A DNA stretch of 64,000 bases from Tilletiaria anomala UBC 951. Its lineage: Eukaryota; Basidiomycota; Exobasidiomycetes; Georgefischeriales; Tilletiariaceae. The position numbers were made by a program, and so were the translations under genes. The notes under the pieces were generated by a model, which was not told where the DNA came from, made no database searches, and saw only the letters and a program-made list of their open reading frames with translations. Positions within the stretch are counted from its first letter, which is position 1. The number at the start of each line of letters is the position of its first letter. The stretch spans positions 62,001-126,000 of the forward strand of contig NW_013546980.1 of assembly GCF_000711695.1 (NCBI RefSeq). The letters are read 5' to 3'. This document shows positions 37,201 to 47,918 of the stretch, piece after piece.

Positions 37201-37467
37201 GCGTTGCCTGCATACACTCGCAATGCCGCGAGTGGTCTCTCCCCCATGCCTACGGCTCACGCGCCTTCGGCACCAGCGCTGGAAGAGATGGAGGGACTCG
37301 GTGCTGATGGGAACGCAGGGCACTCCCCGCAGCAGTACGCACCGTCTGCTCCGCCGGCAGAGGATGAAGAGAGTGAACGGACTGAAGAGGGAAGGTACAT
37401 TCGGTTGGAAGGGCAAGGATCCGAAGGGGATCATCCGGAAGATGCAGATGGCTGTCCGCAAATCTGA
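34276..37467 (+). CDS. Large low-complexity membrane protein of unknown function
   Basis: Single open frame; with the ATG at 34276 it has 1063 residues. I chose this start because it places a hydrophobic segment (about residues 38-65, AAAAAAGVLVSSVLVVHPLL) near the N-terminus behind a basic stretch, like a signal anchor. Upstream in-frame ATGs at 33649 and 34018 would lengthen it. A second, clear transmembrane helix lies at about 291-313 (IFIVSIFLSIFIVLSIGATV), preceded by SSWEPPRRSIWFQRR and followed by RDRKYDVAEEETDEDAIAR. The rest is Ala/Ser/Gly/Pro rich, with acidic patches and a poly-Ala tract. No domain is recognised. The unbroken 3 kb frame, conserved-looking juxtamembrane motif and lack of stops support a gene. 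Confidence 0.75.
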   Translation: MPSVLQPRALELSCECHDARRAYKRSRRHSPRARQTASFVTSAAAAAAGVLVSSVLVVHPLLAGSALAFPLSNSRPELQAVANVRAAGGGIRIPAVAGVPPMRKGKGRERTGEEDNEWMQVLHKTGSVPEGDSDGHREEQLWRRAVISERQDEPRSSLPTPTSVPSAWPTFSKHSTTGLGLPEAPPLGIFMEEMNPNARSWLAARQQDASTSSTSPSSPIVASSSASASASTSSNSSSSATSAKPFTVTVTTSNVVKPSYTVSLVRASPLYTGVPSSWEPPRRSIWFQRRTIFIVSIFLSIFIVLSIGATVFLRDRKYDVAEEETDEDAIARIMAGRSKDQERLERQGKVGRRDARVVDDDDFGEVQGDGEGMGGGTTGEKAEDDPSARRNSKKARLRRLVVTRWTKAAASVPGAQQLFLLAPSPSASGSRRRRQREGQRGRDEDNAEEKDSREAVQAPACGSSDSARSTDAAAAAAAAADVRLHIRSRSKASQEGADGRNVRNSSSCCSSTNSRHASSDELRRRAVRRHRPRLGDGRSERVEIAYDPQSHAHGQQHQHDGLQPSASTGELSSTGADADFDAADRSSTSASRSGSGSGAHPATTTSGASHSNSSQSQQYSQLASTAGSRPSSGSGAGAGTAATPAVPSSRLDASDLSAAEVAEANASAGATASSRSAPPPTLTATDAGSAPPDADADAQTDANAEELFPPAYPTRGTASRPSTGAAAVAAVEAAARTERKADVGFGGDGHFAADVGNADSPVIRMDSVTVPMVGAYPPPPMMGISAVAHIATDDKAILGAMTAAASRPLQPSAPSALAPMYANNPSSDVSAAVGADEGPSAPELDVDEDGFEHVGATVSATATTVALAQRGQDAEGKMELQGKGKGANLLPQPPIPHTPSFSVFDQPYSLSLSWPPRSSVVSLQPLAPVQVAELSSPSTTLEPTPAVREKEREAQAERALLASSPIDLDVLTAGAALPAYTRNAASGLSPMPTAHAPSAPALEEMEGLGADGNAGHSPQQYAPSAPPAEDEESERTEEGRYIRLEGQGSEGDHPEDADGCPQI
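35689..35709 (+). repeat. (GCT)7 microsatellite coding poly-Ala
   Basis: Seven perfect GCT units in frame, followed by GCC and GCG, giving nine Ala in the membrane protein starting at 34276. Confidence 0.9.
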
Positions 37468-37596
37468 TCCAACTGGACGGGTCGCACAGCAACAATGGCA
37501 GCAGCACCATCATCGCCAATCTATTTTGTACTCATTGCATTGCGGATTCGCATTTTCTTTCACGGCAGACATCCTCGAGCGAATAAGAAAAATAAA

Positions 37597-38665
37597 CTAG
37601 TTGGCCAAAGGAAAGGGAGGCAAGCCCCATTCCTCTGGCTTGAAATCGAGCAACGAATCGAGCGTCTGGTGTGCCCCGAGATCGTTGCCAGAGTAAAGAG
37701 CTTTGAGGTTTGGATCTGGTACCCAGACGACTGCAGCATCGAAGGGATCAGCCCCAGACTCTGGCGAGCTGCAGGCCGTCTCAAAGCCTGTACTTACCAT
37801 TCATACCAGCTGCCAAGCCTGCCTGAACGCCAGGCTGTGCGACAACGAGACGTGTCCGTTATCAGCCGCCGGAGAACAATGGCATGTCGGTGAAGCTTGA
37901 CGCTCACCTTTGCATCCTCAAACACGAGGATGTCTCTTTCACCACCTTTGAGGGACCCGTCCGCTTGCGGCCCAGGTTCACGCACACGGTCCTTCCAGCC
38001 ATCATTTTTAAGTCCTTCTCTGGCGGCGAGCAGGAAGACGTCCGGTGTCGGCTTGCCTCGCGTCAGCCGCGGGTCGTCGCCGCAGATGACCCGCCCCTCG
38101 AACGGCGCGAAAAGCGAGGGGTTCGCGCTCGACTTGATCTTGTAGTTGCGCTGCTTGCTACCTGTGGCGATGCAGATCGGCACGCCGTGCGCTGCGAGAT
38201 GGCGGACCAGCCGCTCGGCACCAGGCATCGGCTTTACCTTTGAAAATGCGTCGTCGAGCGTCTTGTTACGGGCTTGCAGGAAAGAATCAATGTCGAAAGG
38301 GCATTCCGGCGACCATACTTCGTCAGTGTTGGGGCGGGGTGGCCAGAGATGCTGGAAGAGAGTCTTGACGGCGTTGCGTTCTGGCATGCCCATCAAATGC
38401 GCCTTGATCTCCCAAGTCTGTTCTTTACCATAGGGCCGGAGCACATCATTGACTACCTGGGTATAGACTCCTACACATGCTTCAAGTGATTAGTTGCAGG
38501 AATGCTCTCGAACGTCCGAGCAGCTCGCACCTTCGCTGTCTATCAAGAGACCGTCCATCTGGGAGCATACGACGGTGGGGTATGAGCGAGGCCATCCGCC
38601 AACCAGGAACATGTCTTTCTCACATCGAAGAGGACGGCCTTGACCTGCGCCGTTGGAGTCGCCAT
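37597..38665 (-). CDS. HAD-superfamily phosphatase, HDHD1/GS1-like
   Basis: Predicted cytosolic Mg-dependent phosphatase; close relatives act on pseudouridine 5'-phosphate or sugar phosphates. Five minus-strand exons: 38665-38624, 38558-38531, 38470-37908, 37834-37798 and 37730-37597, giving 267 residues. Motif I is VLFDMDGLLIDSEG: the catalytic Asp pair straddles intron 1, and exon 2 is only 28 bases. The cap has YTQVVNDVLRPYGKEQTWEI. Motif II is IATGS, motif III is RGKPTPDVFLLAA and motif IV is LVFEDAKPGVQAGLAAGMN, rebuilt from exons 3-5. The C-terminus LLDFKPEEWGLPPF is typical of the fungal subgroup. It converges on the membrane-protein gene, with 130 bases between stop codons. Substrate is not determinable from sequence. 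Confidence 0.93.
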
Positions 38666-41216
38666 TATGGAGCTGATGACCGGGCAGGATGTGGCTGGCT
38701 GCTAGACTAGCCGACTGCTCTCGGCACACGGTGCGGTCAAAGCAGTTGCCAAGCCGTTGCAAAGTAGAGCTTTGTGAGTTGTGAACAATTGTAAGTCAAA
38801 AGGCTTAGATTTCGGTAATGTACCTGTCTTCTTCCGCGGCAGTTCCGGAGGGGAACAGTGATTCGAGTCATGTCCTGTGGATCCTCTGATCATGTTACCT
38901 CTCCGCGAGTTGCCCAGTACTGTGTACACATGAGAGCCACACCGCAGCAGAGGTTACGCACACGCCTCGCAAGCTTATAGCTTAGGCTCGTGCTGATTTT
39001 GACAAGTCAAATATAGATAGAATATCTCGCAAGTACACACGGCTACAGGGCCAGGAGCGTCTTGCGCATTTCCACGCCGCTCGGCCCGCCACGACCACGC
39101 GGAAGGTGGTCGGCGCCAGGTCGATGCGGATCGAAGGAGTGGAAAATGCACCCATGATCGCATCTTGTTTTACCCTACGCTAGAGAATGGTCGAGGCGGG
39201 CCAGGCAATGATTGATGCGGAAGGCAACATCGCTATATGTTCAGACACGTGAGTGTGGTGGAATGGCCAACGAGAGCAGGCAGGCTGCCTCTGAAATACT
39301 CGACGGCCATGGTTGCCGCCCGACGACGATTCGAGAACTCTACACCGATGGGATGTGATGAACCATGAAGACGACATGATGCATGTCGGATGAGTAGTGA
39401 TTATCGCCTTGGCGGATGAGATTGGTCAAGCGTGCCGTCTCGAATAGGAAGAGCTGAGACATGCTCTCCCTCTCTTCTCGATCGTCTTGAGTGTATGATC
39501 AACGCGCTCGCGTGAATAGGAAGGCTCTGCGTTGCACTGCTGTACTATGTACAAGCATAGGAAGCGTGTGTATGCAGTTTGCGAATAAGGCGACGGCGCG
39601 GCACAATGCCTACTTCGAGTGCCGTACCAGATCCAAGAGCGCCCCGTCTCCGTCGTCATCGTGAGCAAAGGACACAATACAAAGGAATATCAAAGCCCAG
39701 GCTCGTGGTCCATACGGGACCGGCGGCGGTGGTGGAAAAGCAGCGAGCAGCGAGCAGCGCGCGAAACGCGGCCGATGACTTATCTGATCCTACTGCTACT
39801 GTTGAGCTCAAGCGGCACGTCCCCAGCCTCTTTATGTGCACATGCACGTGACACAAAGCCGCCATCCCAAGTACATGCCACCGGTTCCACAACACTACTG
39901 TAGCGACCCACGACCAGCGCTCTGCTCGCTCTGCACGCCGCATAGCTTGCCATTTTGGTTTCCAGTGTAAAGCGGGTATATGGTGCGGGTGACGGGGTGG
40001 TGTGTAAGTAAGGGAGTGGGGATCGCTGGGGACCATAATTTGGTATGTACAGGGCGGTGCAGGCCGCTGCCGCTGGGCTTTGTGGAGGCAACCCTGTGTT
40101 CGTCGCAACGGAGGCCCTGACGTTGGTGATCGTCATCTGCGCGTGAGTCGGTACACGGCTCTCTTGCGCCTGGGGCCCGCATGTACATGCTGTTCTCAGC
40201 GGTGGCGACAGCACGACAAAGGTTACCGAGTGCCAAGTGCGACGAACCGCTTTTCAACATTGTATGAAAATAGAGTGTTACTCGTGTAGTGTTACAGAGC
40301 GTGCAAGAGAGGTGGGTGGATTCAACTCGAGCGGTGCCAGATGGTGTCGCATGGCAGCTGCCTGGGCACGGCGCCTGTCAAGGGGCCTGCCGTCGCAGCG
40401 GACCAGACCGCGCGCTCCCCCGAGCCAGGATGCCCGCTGGCAAAAGTCTCTGCAGGTGAGCTCTCATGCCGACCACCCGGAACCCACACGCTCAGGCCAA
40501 GACCCTCCGTACGAAACTTTCAACAACGAGTATAACCAGAGCGACGACGGGCAGTGGGAACTGAGTCCACACGGTCTTTGGACTGCTGCAACGCCGCACA
40601 GCAGCCGCGCGTTTCCCTTCGTGAGACGTCACTGGGGTGTGGCGCCTTGTTTGGACCCTTGGCTCTTGTCTCACTGTGCATCCAGCTGTTGCGACCGTTG
40701 GTGCTCAAAGCATAGACCGATAGGCAGCGGTGCAGATACACTCTACTCAGGCCGGGATACTAGCTAGCTAGATTCATACAAGCCAGAGGCGCGAGCATAC
40801 ACGTGCATGTACCATAGTCCACCGGCAGTGATCACAGGGGAGATGCCCTGCCGTGGCAAGCGCCGAGCATGCATGTTCCCGTGATCAATTCCCGTCGTCC
40901 ACAACAACAACAAACAACAAGGACTCCCTAGTATGGATCAGCTTCCGCCGATGCCGTGTGCCAGCGTGTCGCCAATGGGCAGCGGCACATACTTAAAGCA
41001 CAGCCAGCCACGCCCGCACACTCTACCGCCTCCAACTCCTCTGTTTCGGCTCTGAATCCATCGCAGCGTGTGTGTGCGTGTGTCATCTGCTTTGGCTACC
41101 GTTCTCATTGGATTCCATCCTTGCCGCTCGGTGTCAATTGTCCTTGCGCAGCCGCCCTGCACCACCCCAGCCGTCTTCCCCATCGCGACAGCGCAGAATA
41201 ACAGCCGCAACCCACC
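38666..41216. other. Intergenic region between the two HAD phosphatase genes
   Basis: About 2.5 kb between outward-facing starts. Short open frames occur on both strands but none has motifs or a convincing exon structure. A CAACAACAACAA-like run lies at about 40902-40920, near the right-hand promoter. I see no RNA gene or transposon. Confidence 0.45.
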
Positions 41217-42654
41217 ATGGCAGTCCCCGTGGCCGCACCCGCAGAGGGAGAGCAACCCAAGAAGGTGGCGCAGCCAAAGGATGCAGAGACCTTCTACGTC
41301 GATGCCGTCCTCTTTGACATGGTCAGTCGCATGGCACGCAGCGGAGGCCTGCCTGTATGCTGACCTTCCTTCTCTGTTTCCTCTTCTTTGCAACTCTCTC
41401 GCCCACGTGGTACATCTACCACGCACCACACACCTGTGTATGTTTGTGCAGGACGGCACGCTCGTCGATTCGATCGCAGCCGTCGAGGCAGCCTGGGGCG
41501 CCGTTGCTGAGGAGCTTGGCCGCGACCCGGATGAGGTAATCGCCGCGACGCACGGCAAGCGCGCCGTCGACAACCTCGCATCGCTCAAGCCCTGGATCCG
41601 CAGCCACGAGATGGATGACGCAGTCGTCGCATTCGAAACAACCATCCTCGATGTACGTGCCATGTGGGCCTCGGGCGTGCCAATAGTATAGATTGATTGA
41701 CTTACCGTCCTGCTGCTATCTTGCTCCGAACAGTACGCCGACGGACGCCGCACGCCGTCCATATCCTCGCGCCGCAACTCGCGCTCGGGCTCGCGTCGCG
41801 CCTCGTCCTCTGCCGGCGTCGCCGGGCGCAAGCTTTCTCAGGGCTCGCTCAGCGGCGGCGTATCGGCATTTGGCCTCTCGCAGGGCCTGTCGAAGCTGAG
41901 CGACATCAATGCCGCGTCAAAGGAAACACCCGCGTTTGACGACGAAGACGAGGACGACGCGGCACTCAGGGAGGACCTCGCCGAGGCGCTCGACGAGGAG
42001 GAGCTTGCGTTCGATGGCGCGATCCGTATCCTGCCGGGCGTCAGGCAGATGATCGACGCAATCCCCGAGGGCATGTACGCCGTCGCGACGTCGTCGGCGC
42101 GCACGTACGCGTACGGCGCCATGCAGCGCGTCGGCATCGTCCCGCCGCAAGTGACCATCACCGCCGAGCATCCGGAGCTGAAGCGGGGAAAGCCGCACCC
42201 GGACCCGTTCCTGCTGGCCGCCAAGAAGCTCGGATACGACCCGCGGCGCTGCCTCGTCATTGAGGACTCGCCCTCGGGCATCCGCGCCGCCGTCGCCTCT
42301 GGCGGTATCACGATCGCCGTCTGCACGTCACACACGTACGAGAAGGTCTGCAGCCTCGGCGCCCACCACGTCGTCTTCTCGCTCGACCAGGTTACTGTCA
42401 CCCACGATGAACAGCTCGGCTGCCTCAAGGTCGTTGTGCAGCACCCCCCCCACGCGATTGACGCCATGAACGCCGGAGAGGTGTGCCAGGGTCTCCTGCC
42501 AGAGGAGGTCGACGCGGCCATCGCCAAGTTCAAGGAGCTGGACATTGCCAAGAAGAAGAGGAACAAGAACAAGAAGGAGCAGGACGCCACCACGGCCGCT
42601 GCTGCCAAGGCGGCTGCCGTTGGCGCTGAACTGGCCACGCCGGCGGCTGCGTGA
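41217..42654 (+). CDS. HAD phosphatase, glycerol-3-phosphatase (GPP/DOG) type, with large insertion
   Basis: Three exons, 41217-41321, 41452-41652 and 41734-42654, give 408 residues. Motif I is VLFDMDGTLVDS, split by intron 1 right after Met. Motif II is VATSSA, motif III is LKRGKPHPDPFLLAAKKLG and motif IV is LVIEDSPSGIRAA. These match fungal glycerol-3-phosphate or 2-deoxyglucose-6-phosphate phosphatases, which are about 250 residues long. The excess comes from an N-terminal extension of about 25 residues and a Ser/Arg-rich then acidic insertion at residues about 103-191 (SSRRNSRSGSRRASSS, DDEDEDDAALRED) between the cap and the ILPGV segment. There is also a Lys-rich, Ala-rich tail (IAKKKRNKNKKEQ). 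The start has a CCCACCATGG context. The substrate is inferred from family only. Confidence 0.92.
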
Positions 42655-43389
42655 ACTTGCTTACCCGGCACTGTGCCAGCGTGCGTGGCGTGCTATCGGC
42701 CCGCGCCCCACATGCGGGATCGAGGCAGATACGGGTGATGGTGGAGAATAGACAAGCCCGTGGCGGTCGTAGGTCGCGCGAGCGAGCGTGGCCGCTTATA
42801 CATGTGCGCGTACGCCACATGATGTGCGTTTTAGTAGCGGCAACGACAGGAACGATGAGGGCGCTCTTGTTTTCGCATTTGCTTCGTGCTACATTATGTA
42901 CCGCCCTACAATCGATCGTTACAGCCAGCCAGCGTTCGGTCCCAGAGCTTCTTTGATGAAACAAGCAGCGCTTGGAGTATGTGTTCGAGAGCGTGGATTG
43001 ACGCATGGGATAAGTGTATTTGATACAAAGGGGGTGGGGTATCCAGCATGTGTTTGGACAATAGCTTTCTTGATAATGGGTGAAAAGGAAAATGTGTAGA
43101 GTGGCGTTGAGTGTTCGCTTTATTTTCGTTCGTTCGTTACTTGCAACTGGAGCCTATCGTATGGCACGTCGATCGGTAGCCCTATCGCCCACCCTTGCGT
43201 GCAGAAGCCAGACGCGTCCGCTCGCATAAAGGCGGCGGGCAATGCTGCTACTCGGTCGCGTCGCGATCTGCCGCGCCTCTGCCCTCAGTGAACTCCGCAC
43301 CGCCAGGGAAGCGGAGCAGGTTAAGGAAGACCTTCTGCAGGGGGAGAAAGGGAACCATGAAGAAAAAGGATCAATCGCAGTGTCGCGGG
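42655..43389. other. Intergenic region, convergent 3' ends
   Basis: It holds the 3' UTRs of the phosphatase gene and MPS1. A short CGTTCGTTCGTT run is at about 43127-43138. No gene is supported. Confidence 0.45.
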
Positions 43390-46300
43390 TCAGACCATCT
43401 GCAAGTGTGGCGGCTCTAACGCGCGGCGCGCTGCGTTTGCACGCACCTCTGTCATCTCGGCTTCCACGCCCCTCGCCATGGCGCCGTTCTGCACCTGTTT
43501 GCGCAGGCGATGAATCAACACGTACAGCTGATCGCGCGTGATGATCGCCTGTTCGCTTTGGCACGTGAAAGGCGTCAGGGCTGGGTGAGCGAGCAGCTCT
43601 GGGATTGTCGCGCGATCCGAGACGCGGTACTGCAGCGCGGAGCGCATACAGTCGATCAGCACTTCGTCCACCACCTCTGCAGCCGGCTCATCGCGGTATC
43701 GGCTGGTAGAGTACTCGATTGCGTGGCTCGGGTCGACAATCGCGCGCATCTTTGCCTCGCCGCTGAAGCGGTCGAATGGAGGGCGCGAGTAGACCATCTG
43801 GAACAGGATGCAACCCATCGACCAGACATCGCTCGCGCACCCGGCTTTGTACAGATGCTCACTGCGCCCCTCGGCGCCGCGCGTTCGAGACACCTTGATC
43901 GCTTCCGGCGCCATGTAGTTCGGCGTCCCGATCAGCGCATCGCGCGAGATGTGGATCGTACCCATCGGGATCTTCTGCGCAATACCCAGATCGATGATCT
44001 TGTACTTGTTGCCGACGCGTAGAAAGTTCGCAGGCTTCAGGTCCGTGTGCACGATGCCTGCTTCGTGTAGGAAGTGCACCGCTTCAATCATCTGCCCAAA
44101 GATCTTCACCACGTCCCAACGATCCGGCAGGCCTTGCCGCAAGACGTCGGAAAAGTCGCAGTCCCCTAACTCGATCAGCTAAGAGTGAGCAGAGTTGGCT
44201 TGGTGTCAGCACAGTAGTCCTGCCATTAAAACAGCGCAGTAACTCACGATTTTCAAATGACTCTCGTTAGCCTTGTGCGCAAAGTAGCGCAAAATATGCT
44301 CATCGTATCCCGGAAGACGCGCAAGAGCTTCGAGGTAATCAGCCTCCTTGAGCACACCCTCCCTGCTTCCCGGATCAATCTTCTTGAGGTTGACTTGCTT
44401 CATCGCAAAGTATGCCTGCTGCTCTTCCGGGTAGTGTTCTGCAGTGCTGAGCCGTTCGCACGGGCCGCGAACGACCCACACTGTCGAGAAGCCTCCTTCG
44501 CCGGCTTTACGGATTTTTCGGAAGCGGAAGCCACGTACCTGCAATCCGACCTCCCATAAGTCAATTTGCGTCCTCACACAGAAGCGGTAGACCTGCCGTC
44601 GTACCACTCACATTCGTGTGTTTCTCAGTGACCTTTCCCCTGGTCCACTCGTCGATCTTGCTCTGTGGCAAGGTGTGCTGTCGCGCTGCTTCCTGAAGCA
44701 TGGCTTCCTCGAACAGCTTCTGCTTGAACTCCTCGCTGTCGCTTTGGACAGCTACCGTCTTGTCTTCTACCACGCTCACGCGCGGAGCGTGACACACTGG
44801 CTCGAGAACCGTGCTGGTGCCGGGCGTTGTGCCTGGTGCGTAGCTCCGATTCGGTTGTGTATGTGATGGTGGCTGCGCTGCGCTCTGCACTCGACGCTGC
44901 ACACCGGGTAGATCGGCAGCGAGTGCAGTAGGCGGTGAGGGAGCCTTGCGCACGCTTTCCAATCCAAGAGCACTGGCAGCTCGTCTGCTTTGTGCGCCGC
45001 CATCATGATACGGATCCACGTTCTCGTCGGAGCCCGGCTGCGAGGAAGGTAATCGTCGGTGGTAGGGATACGCCTCTGAACGCTTTGCACGGGGTGCGGC
45101 TAGTACTGCAGCTATTGCTGATCCAGCCGCATCGTCAACGTCGTCTTCGTCCCCTGCACCGACTTCCCATCCTGGAAGATGTGAGCCGGAGCGCGGCTCG
45201 ATCTCAAGCGTGGCCGATTGCGGTGGCCGTCGGCCCTTTACCGTGGTGGAGACAGGGCGTTGGGGATGCGGTAGAGCATTGGTGGTCATTGGCTGCAACG
45301 GATGCACGGCGCGTTGCGCCACTTCGCTGCTTCCCCCGAGAGGATTATCCTTGTCAGATTCTGCGCCACTGCTTAGCATTTGTGCACCATCGCTTTTTTC
45401 CTTTTCTCGCGTTGACGCTAGTAGCTTACTTCCAGCTGCGCCTGGCGAGTCGTAGTCAGACACGCGCTCGTCACACTCTGCCTGCACGTGCCCTTGTGTC
45501 TGTATTTGTGCGATTTCTTTCTCTTTTTCCTTCTCCGCCTGCTCTTCTGCATCTGGATCCTCATATACAGCCACCCTCCTCGCTTTCGGCCCTGTGACGG
45601 AACGGGCGGTGCTTCGGGGAGCGGTGCGCGAGACGAGACGAGAGCTCGAAGTCCCTGCTGCAGTCAGCTGAGCCGATCGAAGGACTCGGTTGGTCCCGCT
45701 CATCATGGGTGTGATAGGCGGAGCAGTGGACGCGACAACATTGACTGCTGCAGCAGAGGCAGATGATGATGATGCCTGCGGAGGTGGGGGCATGTCGTCT
45801 AGAACGGATGTCCGGATGCCTGGTGGCGAGGATGATGCGGTGTGGCGGGTATCGCTGCCCCTGGAAGGCGGCGAAACAGAGGCTGTGGAAGCAGTTGAGC
45901 GCTGATCGCTATCGCGTCTGCCATTGACCGAGGAAGACAGATAGTAGGACGACGGAGGTCGGTCGTTCCGGAGATGCTCTTCACGTGTGTCCTCACCGAG
46001 CATTGTGTCACTCGTTCGACTTGGCCGCCTGTAGTTTCCATTGAGGCGAGCCGTGAAACCTGAACTCGAGCTCGATGTTCGAGCGACGAGCCATGGTCGA
46101 GTTGGCCTCCCTGTTCCTGCGCTTGTGCTTGTCGCCTCTGTGCTGGAGATACGTTCTCGTTCACGCTCGCTTTGTCCCCGCCTAATTGCTACGCCTTCGT
46201 TCGCACCAGGTGCAGTTGTGCCGCTGCTGCCCACCGAGCCCATTCGATCGTCCCCGGTTGCGATGTTTACGTCGCGTAGCTTGCTTGCGGTATCGATCGG

Positions 46301-46405
46301 TGCCGGCCAGGTCGAAGCTGCAATAGGAGGAGATTGGGGCGGTATGCTTTCTGCGCTAAGGCTGACGTGCCCGGGCGAGACCATCTCCAGGGCTTCACCT
46401 GTCAT
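43390..46405 (-). CDS. MPS1: Spindle-checkpoint dual-specificity kinase Mps1/TTK
   Basis: Kinase of the spindle assembly checkpoint and pole-body duplication. Minus-strand exons 46405-44612, 44538-44248 and 44178-43390 give 957 residues. The first about 590 residues are low-complexity Ser/Pro/Arg. The kinase domain starts at VRGFRFRKIRKAGEGGFSTV, right after intron 1. It has the ATP lysine in YFAMKQVNL, the catalytic loop IVHTDLKPANF, IIDLGIAQKI in place of DFG, GTPNYMAPEAI, and DVWSMGCILFQM. The C-terminal tail is basic. Mps1 kinases normally read HSD and DFG; here they are HTD and DLG. The N-terminus is uncertain: the frame is open upstream to a TAG acceptor-like site near 46456, so a further 5' exon is possible. 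The gene is divergent from the 46974 gene. Confidence 0.93.
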
Positions 46406-46973
46406 CTTAATGAGGTTGATGCTCTGCCTCGGAGGTTCACCGAGAGAGTTGCATGCCTACTTGCAGGAACAACCGGTAGTGCTTGCAATGTCAGGCCGGA
46501 GTGGTCGCAATCAGAGCAGCTGACCACCGACTTTCTGTCGCCCCACTGCGTGCGCTGCAAGGTTTATCCTCGTGTCGTGGCAGGTCCGCAGCTTGGGAAG
46601 CATGTGCAGGGTGAAAGCGTCCAACACGGCTGGCATATCCATCGAATGAAGGGAGCAACCAACCCAGCAAAAGCAACACATCCGACACCTCCATTGGGGC
46701 TATCAACCCTACATACACAGTAGCACTCTAATCTGTGTGCGCTTCCCCAAAAACATGACCGACGCGTCGCGCTCACGCCACGTTTGAACTTATCACGTGA
46801 GCATTTTCGCGCATCTGGCACTCGCTTGTGGTGAAAGTGTTCAGGGTGGAATGGACCTGGTGAACACCTGCACACCGTTTGGGCTTGGAGCCCATCTCGA
46901 AGGTACCCCCAGGCAAGACCCACAGAGCACTTTTCTCGTGCGACGACAACAAGAATTTCAGTCGTGCACAACA
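46406..46973. promoter_or_regulatory. Divergent promoter region MPS1 / phosducin-like gene
   Basis: About 570 bases between opposite starts. It may hold a 5' exon of MPS1 on the minus strand (open frame from about 46456, preceded by an AG). No other gene is supported. Confidence 0.4.
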
Positions 46974-47876
46974 ATGGCAGACGTCAACGCGCACAGCGGT
47001 TTCATCGCACCGAATGACGATGCCAGCAACGCAGCCTGGCCTTCGCGGGGCAGCGCGGGCAGAAGCAACGGTAAGGGTAAGGGTAAGGCTAGCAGTGAAG
47101 ATGATGGGGAGGAGGACGAGGACGGCGAAATAAGCGACTCGGAGCTGATGGATCAGCTGGAAGCGGAGTTGGACCAGGAAGATAGCGGCTTCAATATGGA
47201 CGCATTTCGAGAAAAAAGGATGGCTCAATTGAGGGAGGAGTGAGTGTGACCGCATATCAGAGCTTGGGTTTTTGAGCTGAGCAATACTGATAAATACATG
47301 TGCTTCTCGCTACAGGCTCGATGCTCGCCAGCCCTCTATGCAACGCGAGTCTTCATTACGAGGACGATACACCGAATTCAAGAACGAGAGGGACATCATC
47401 CAATTGACAGCTAAGGAGAAGTTTGCAGTCGTACATTTCGCACATCGTGATTTCCGGCGGTGCAAGATCATGGACCGACATCTTGAGGTCCGTCGGCTCG
47501 TTCAATACGGCCGCTCGGCTGGGCTTATTGCGCGTTCCCGTTTATGATCCTGACAGTGCTTCACTTTACTCGCGCGCAGACGATAGCACCGCAACAAACC
47601 TCCACAGTCTTTCTCAAGATATTTGTCGAGAATGCGCCTTTCTTGGTGGAAAAGCTGCAGGTCAAGGTACTACCCTGCGTCATCTGTTTCGTCGATGGAG
47701 TGACCAAGGACCGGCTGATAGGCTTCGAGGAACTCGGGAACAAGGACTCGTTTGGCACAAAGGCGCTTGAATTCAGGCTGCAGCAGGGCGGCGTACTAGA
47801 GAAGCGCGAAACCTCCATCCTCGGCTATCCCAGCGTCACACAAGCGAAAACCGCTGACGATGTAGATGACTGGTAG
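46974..47876 (+). CDS. PLP1: Phosducin-like thioredoxin-fold protein (Plp1/TXNDC9)
   Basis: Cofactor of the cytosolic chaperonin CCT in actin and tubulin folding. Three exons, 46974-47239, 47316-47487 and 47580-47876, give 244 residues. An acidic N-terminal helix region (SDSELMDQLEAELDQED, FREKRMAQLREE) precedes the thioredoxin-like fold. The fold has YTEFKNERDIIQLTAKEKF, VVHFAHRDFRRCKIMDRHL, FLKIFVENAPFLVEKLQVKV, LPCVICFVDG and IGFEELGNKDSF. The single Cys in FRRCKIMD replaces the redox CxxC, as expected in this non-catalytic family. The N-terminal GKGKGK is coded by a repeated GGTAAG unit. The stop is only 43 bases from the stop of the convergent transporter gene. Confidence 0.95.
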
Positions 47877-47918
47877 CATGAAACGCAGCAATGCAGTGCA
47901 AGTATCATTTTCAAGTCT

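Noticed and set aside
39000-39400. Minus-strand pieces such as MHHVVFMVHH, considered as a Dabb-domain relic
   Set aside because: Too short and interrupted, with no second supporting motif.
47076-47096. Telomere-like GGTAAG repeats
   Set aside because: They code Gly-Lys repeats in frame inside PLP1 exon 1. Only about three units are present, so they are not a telomere remnant.
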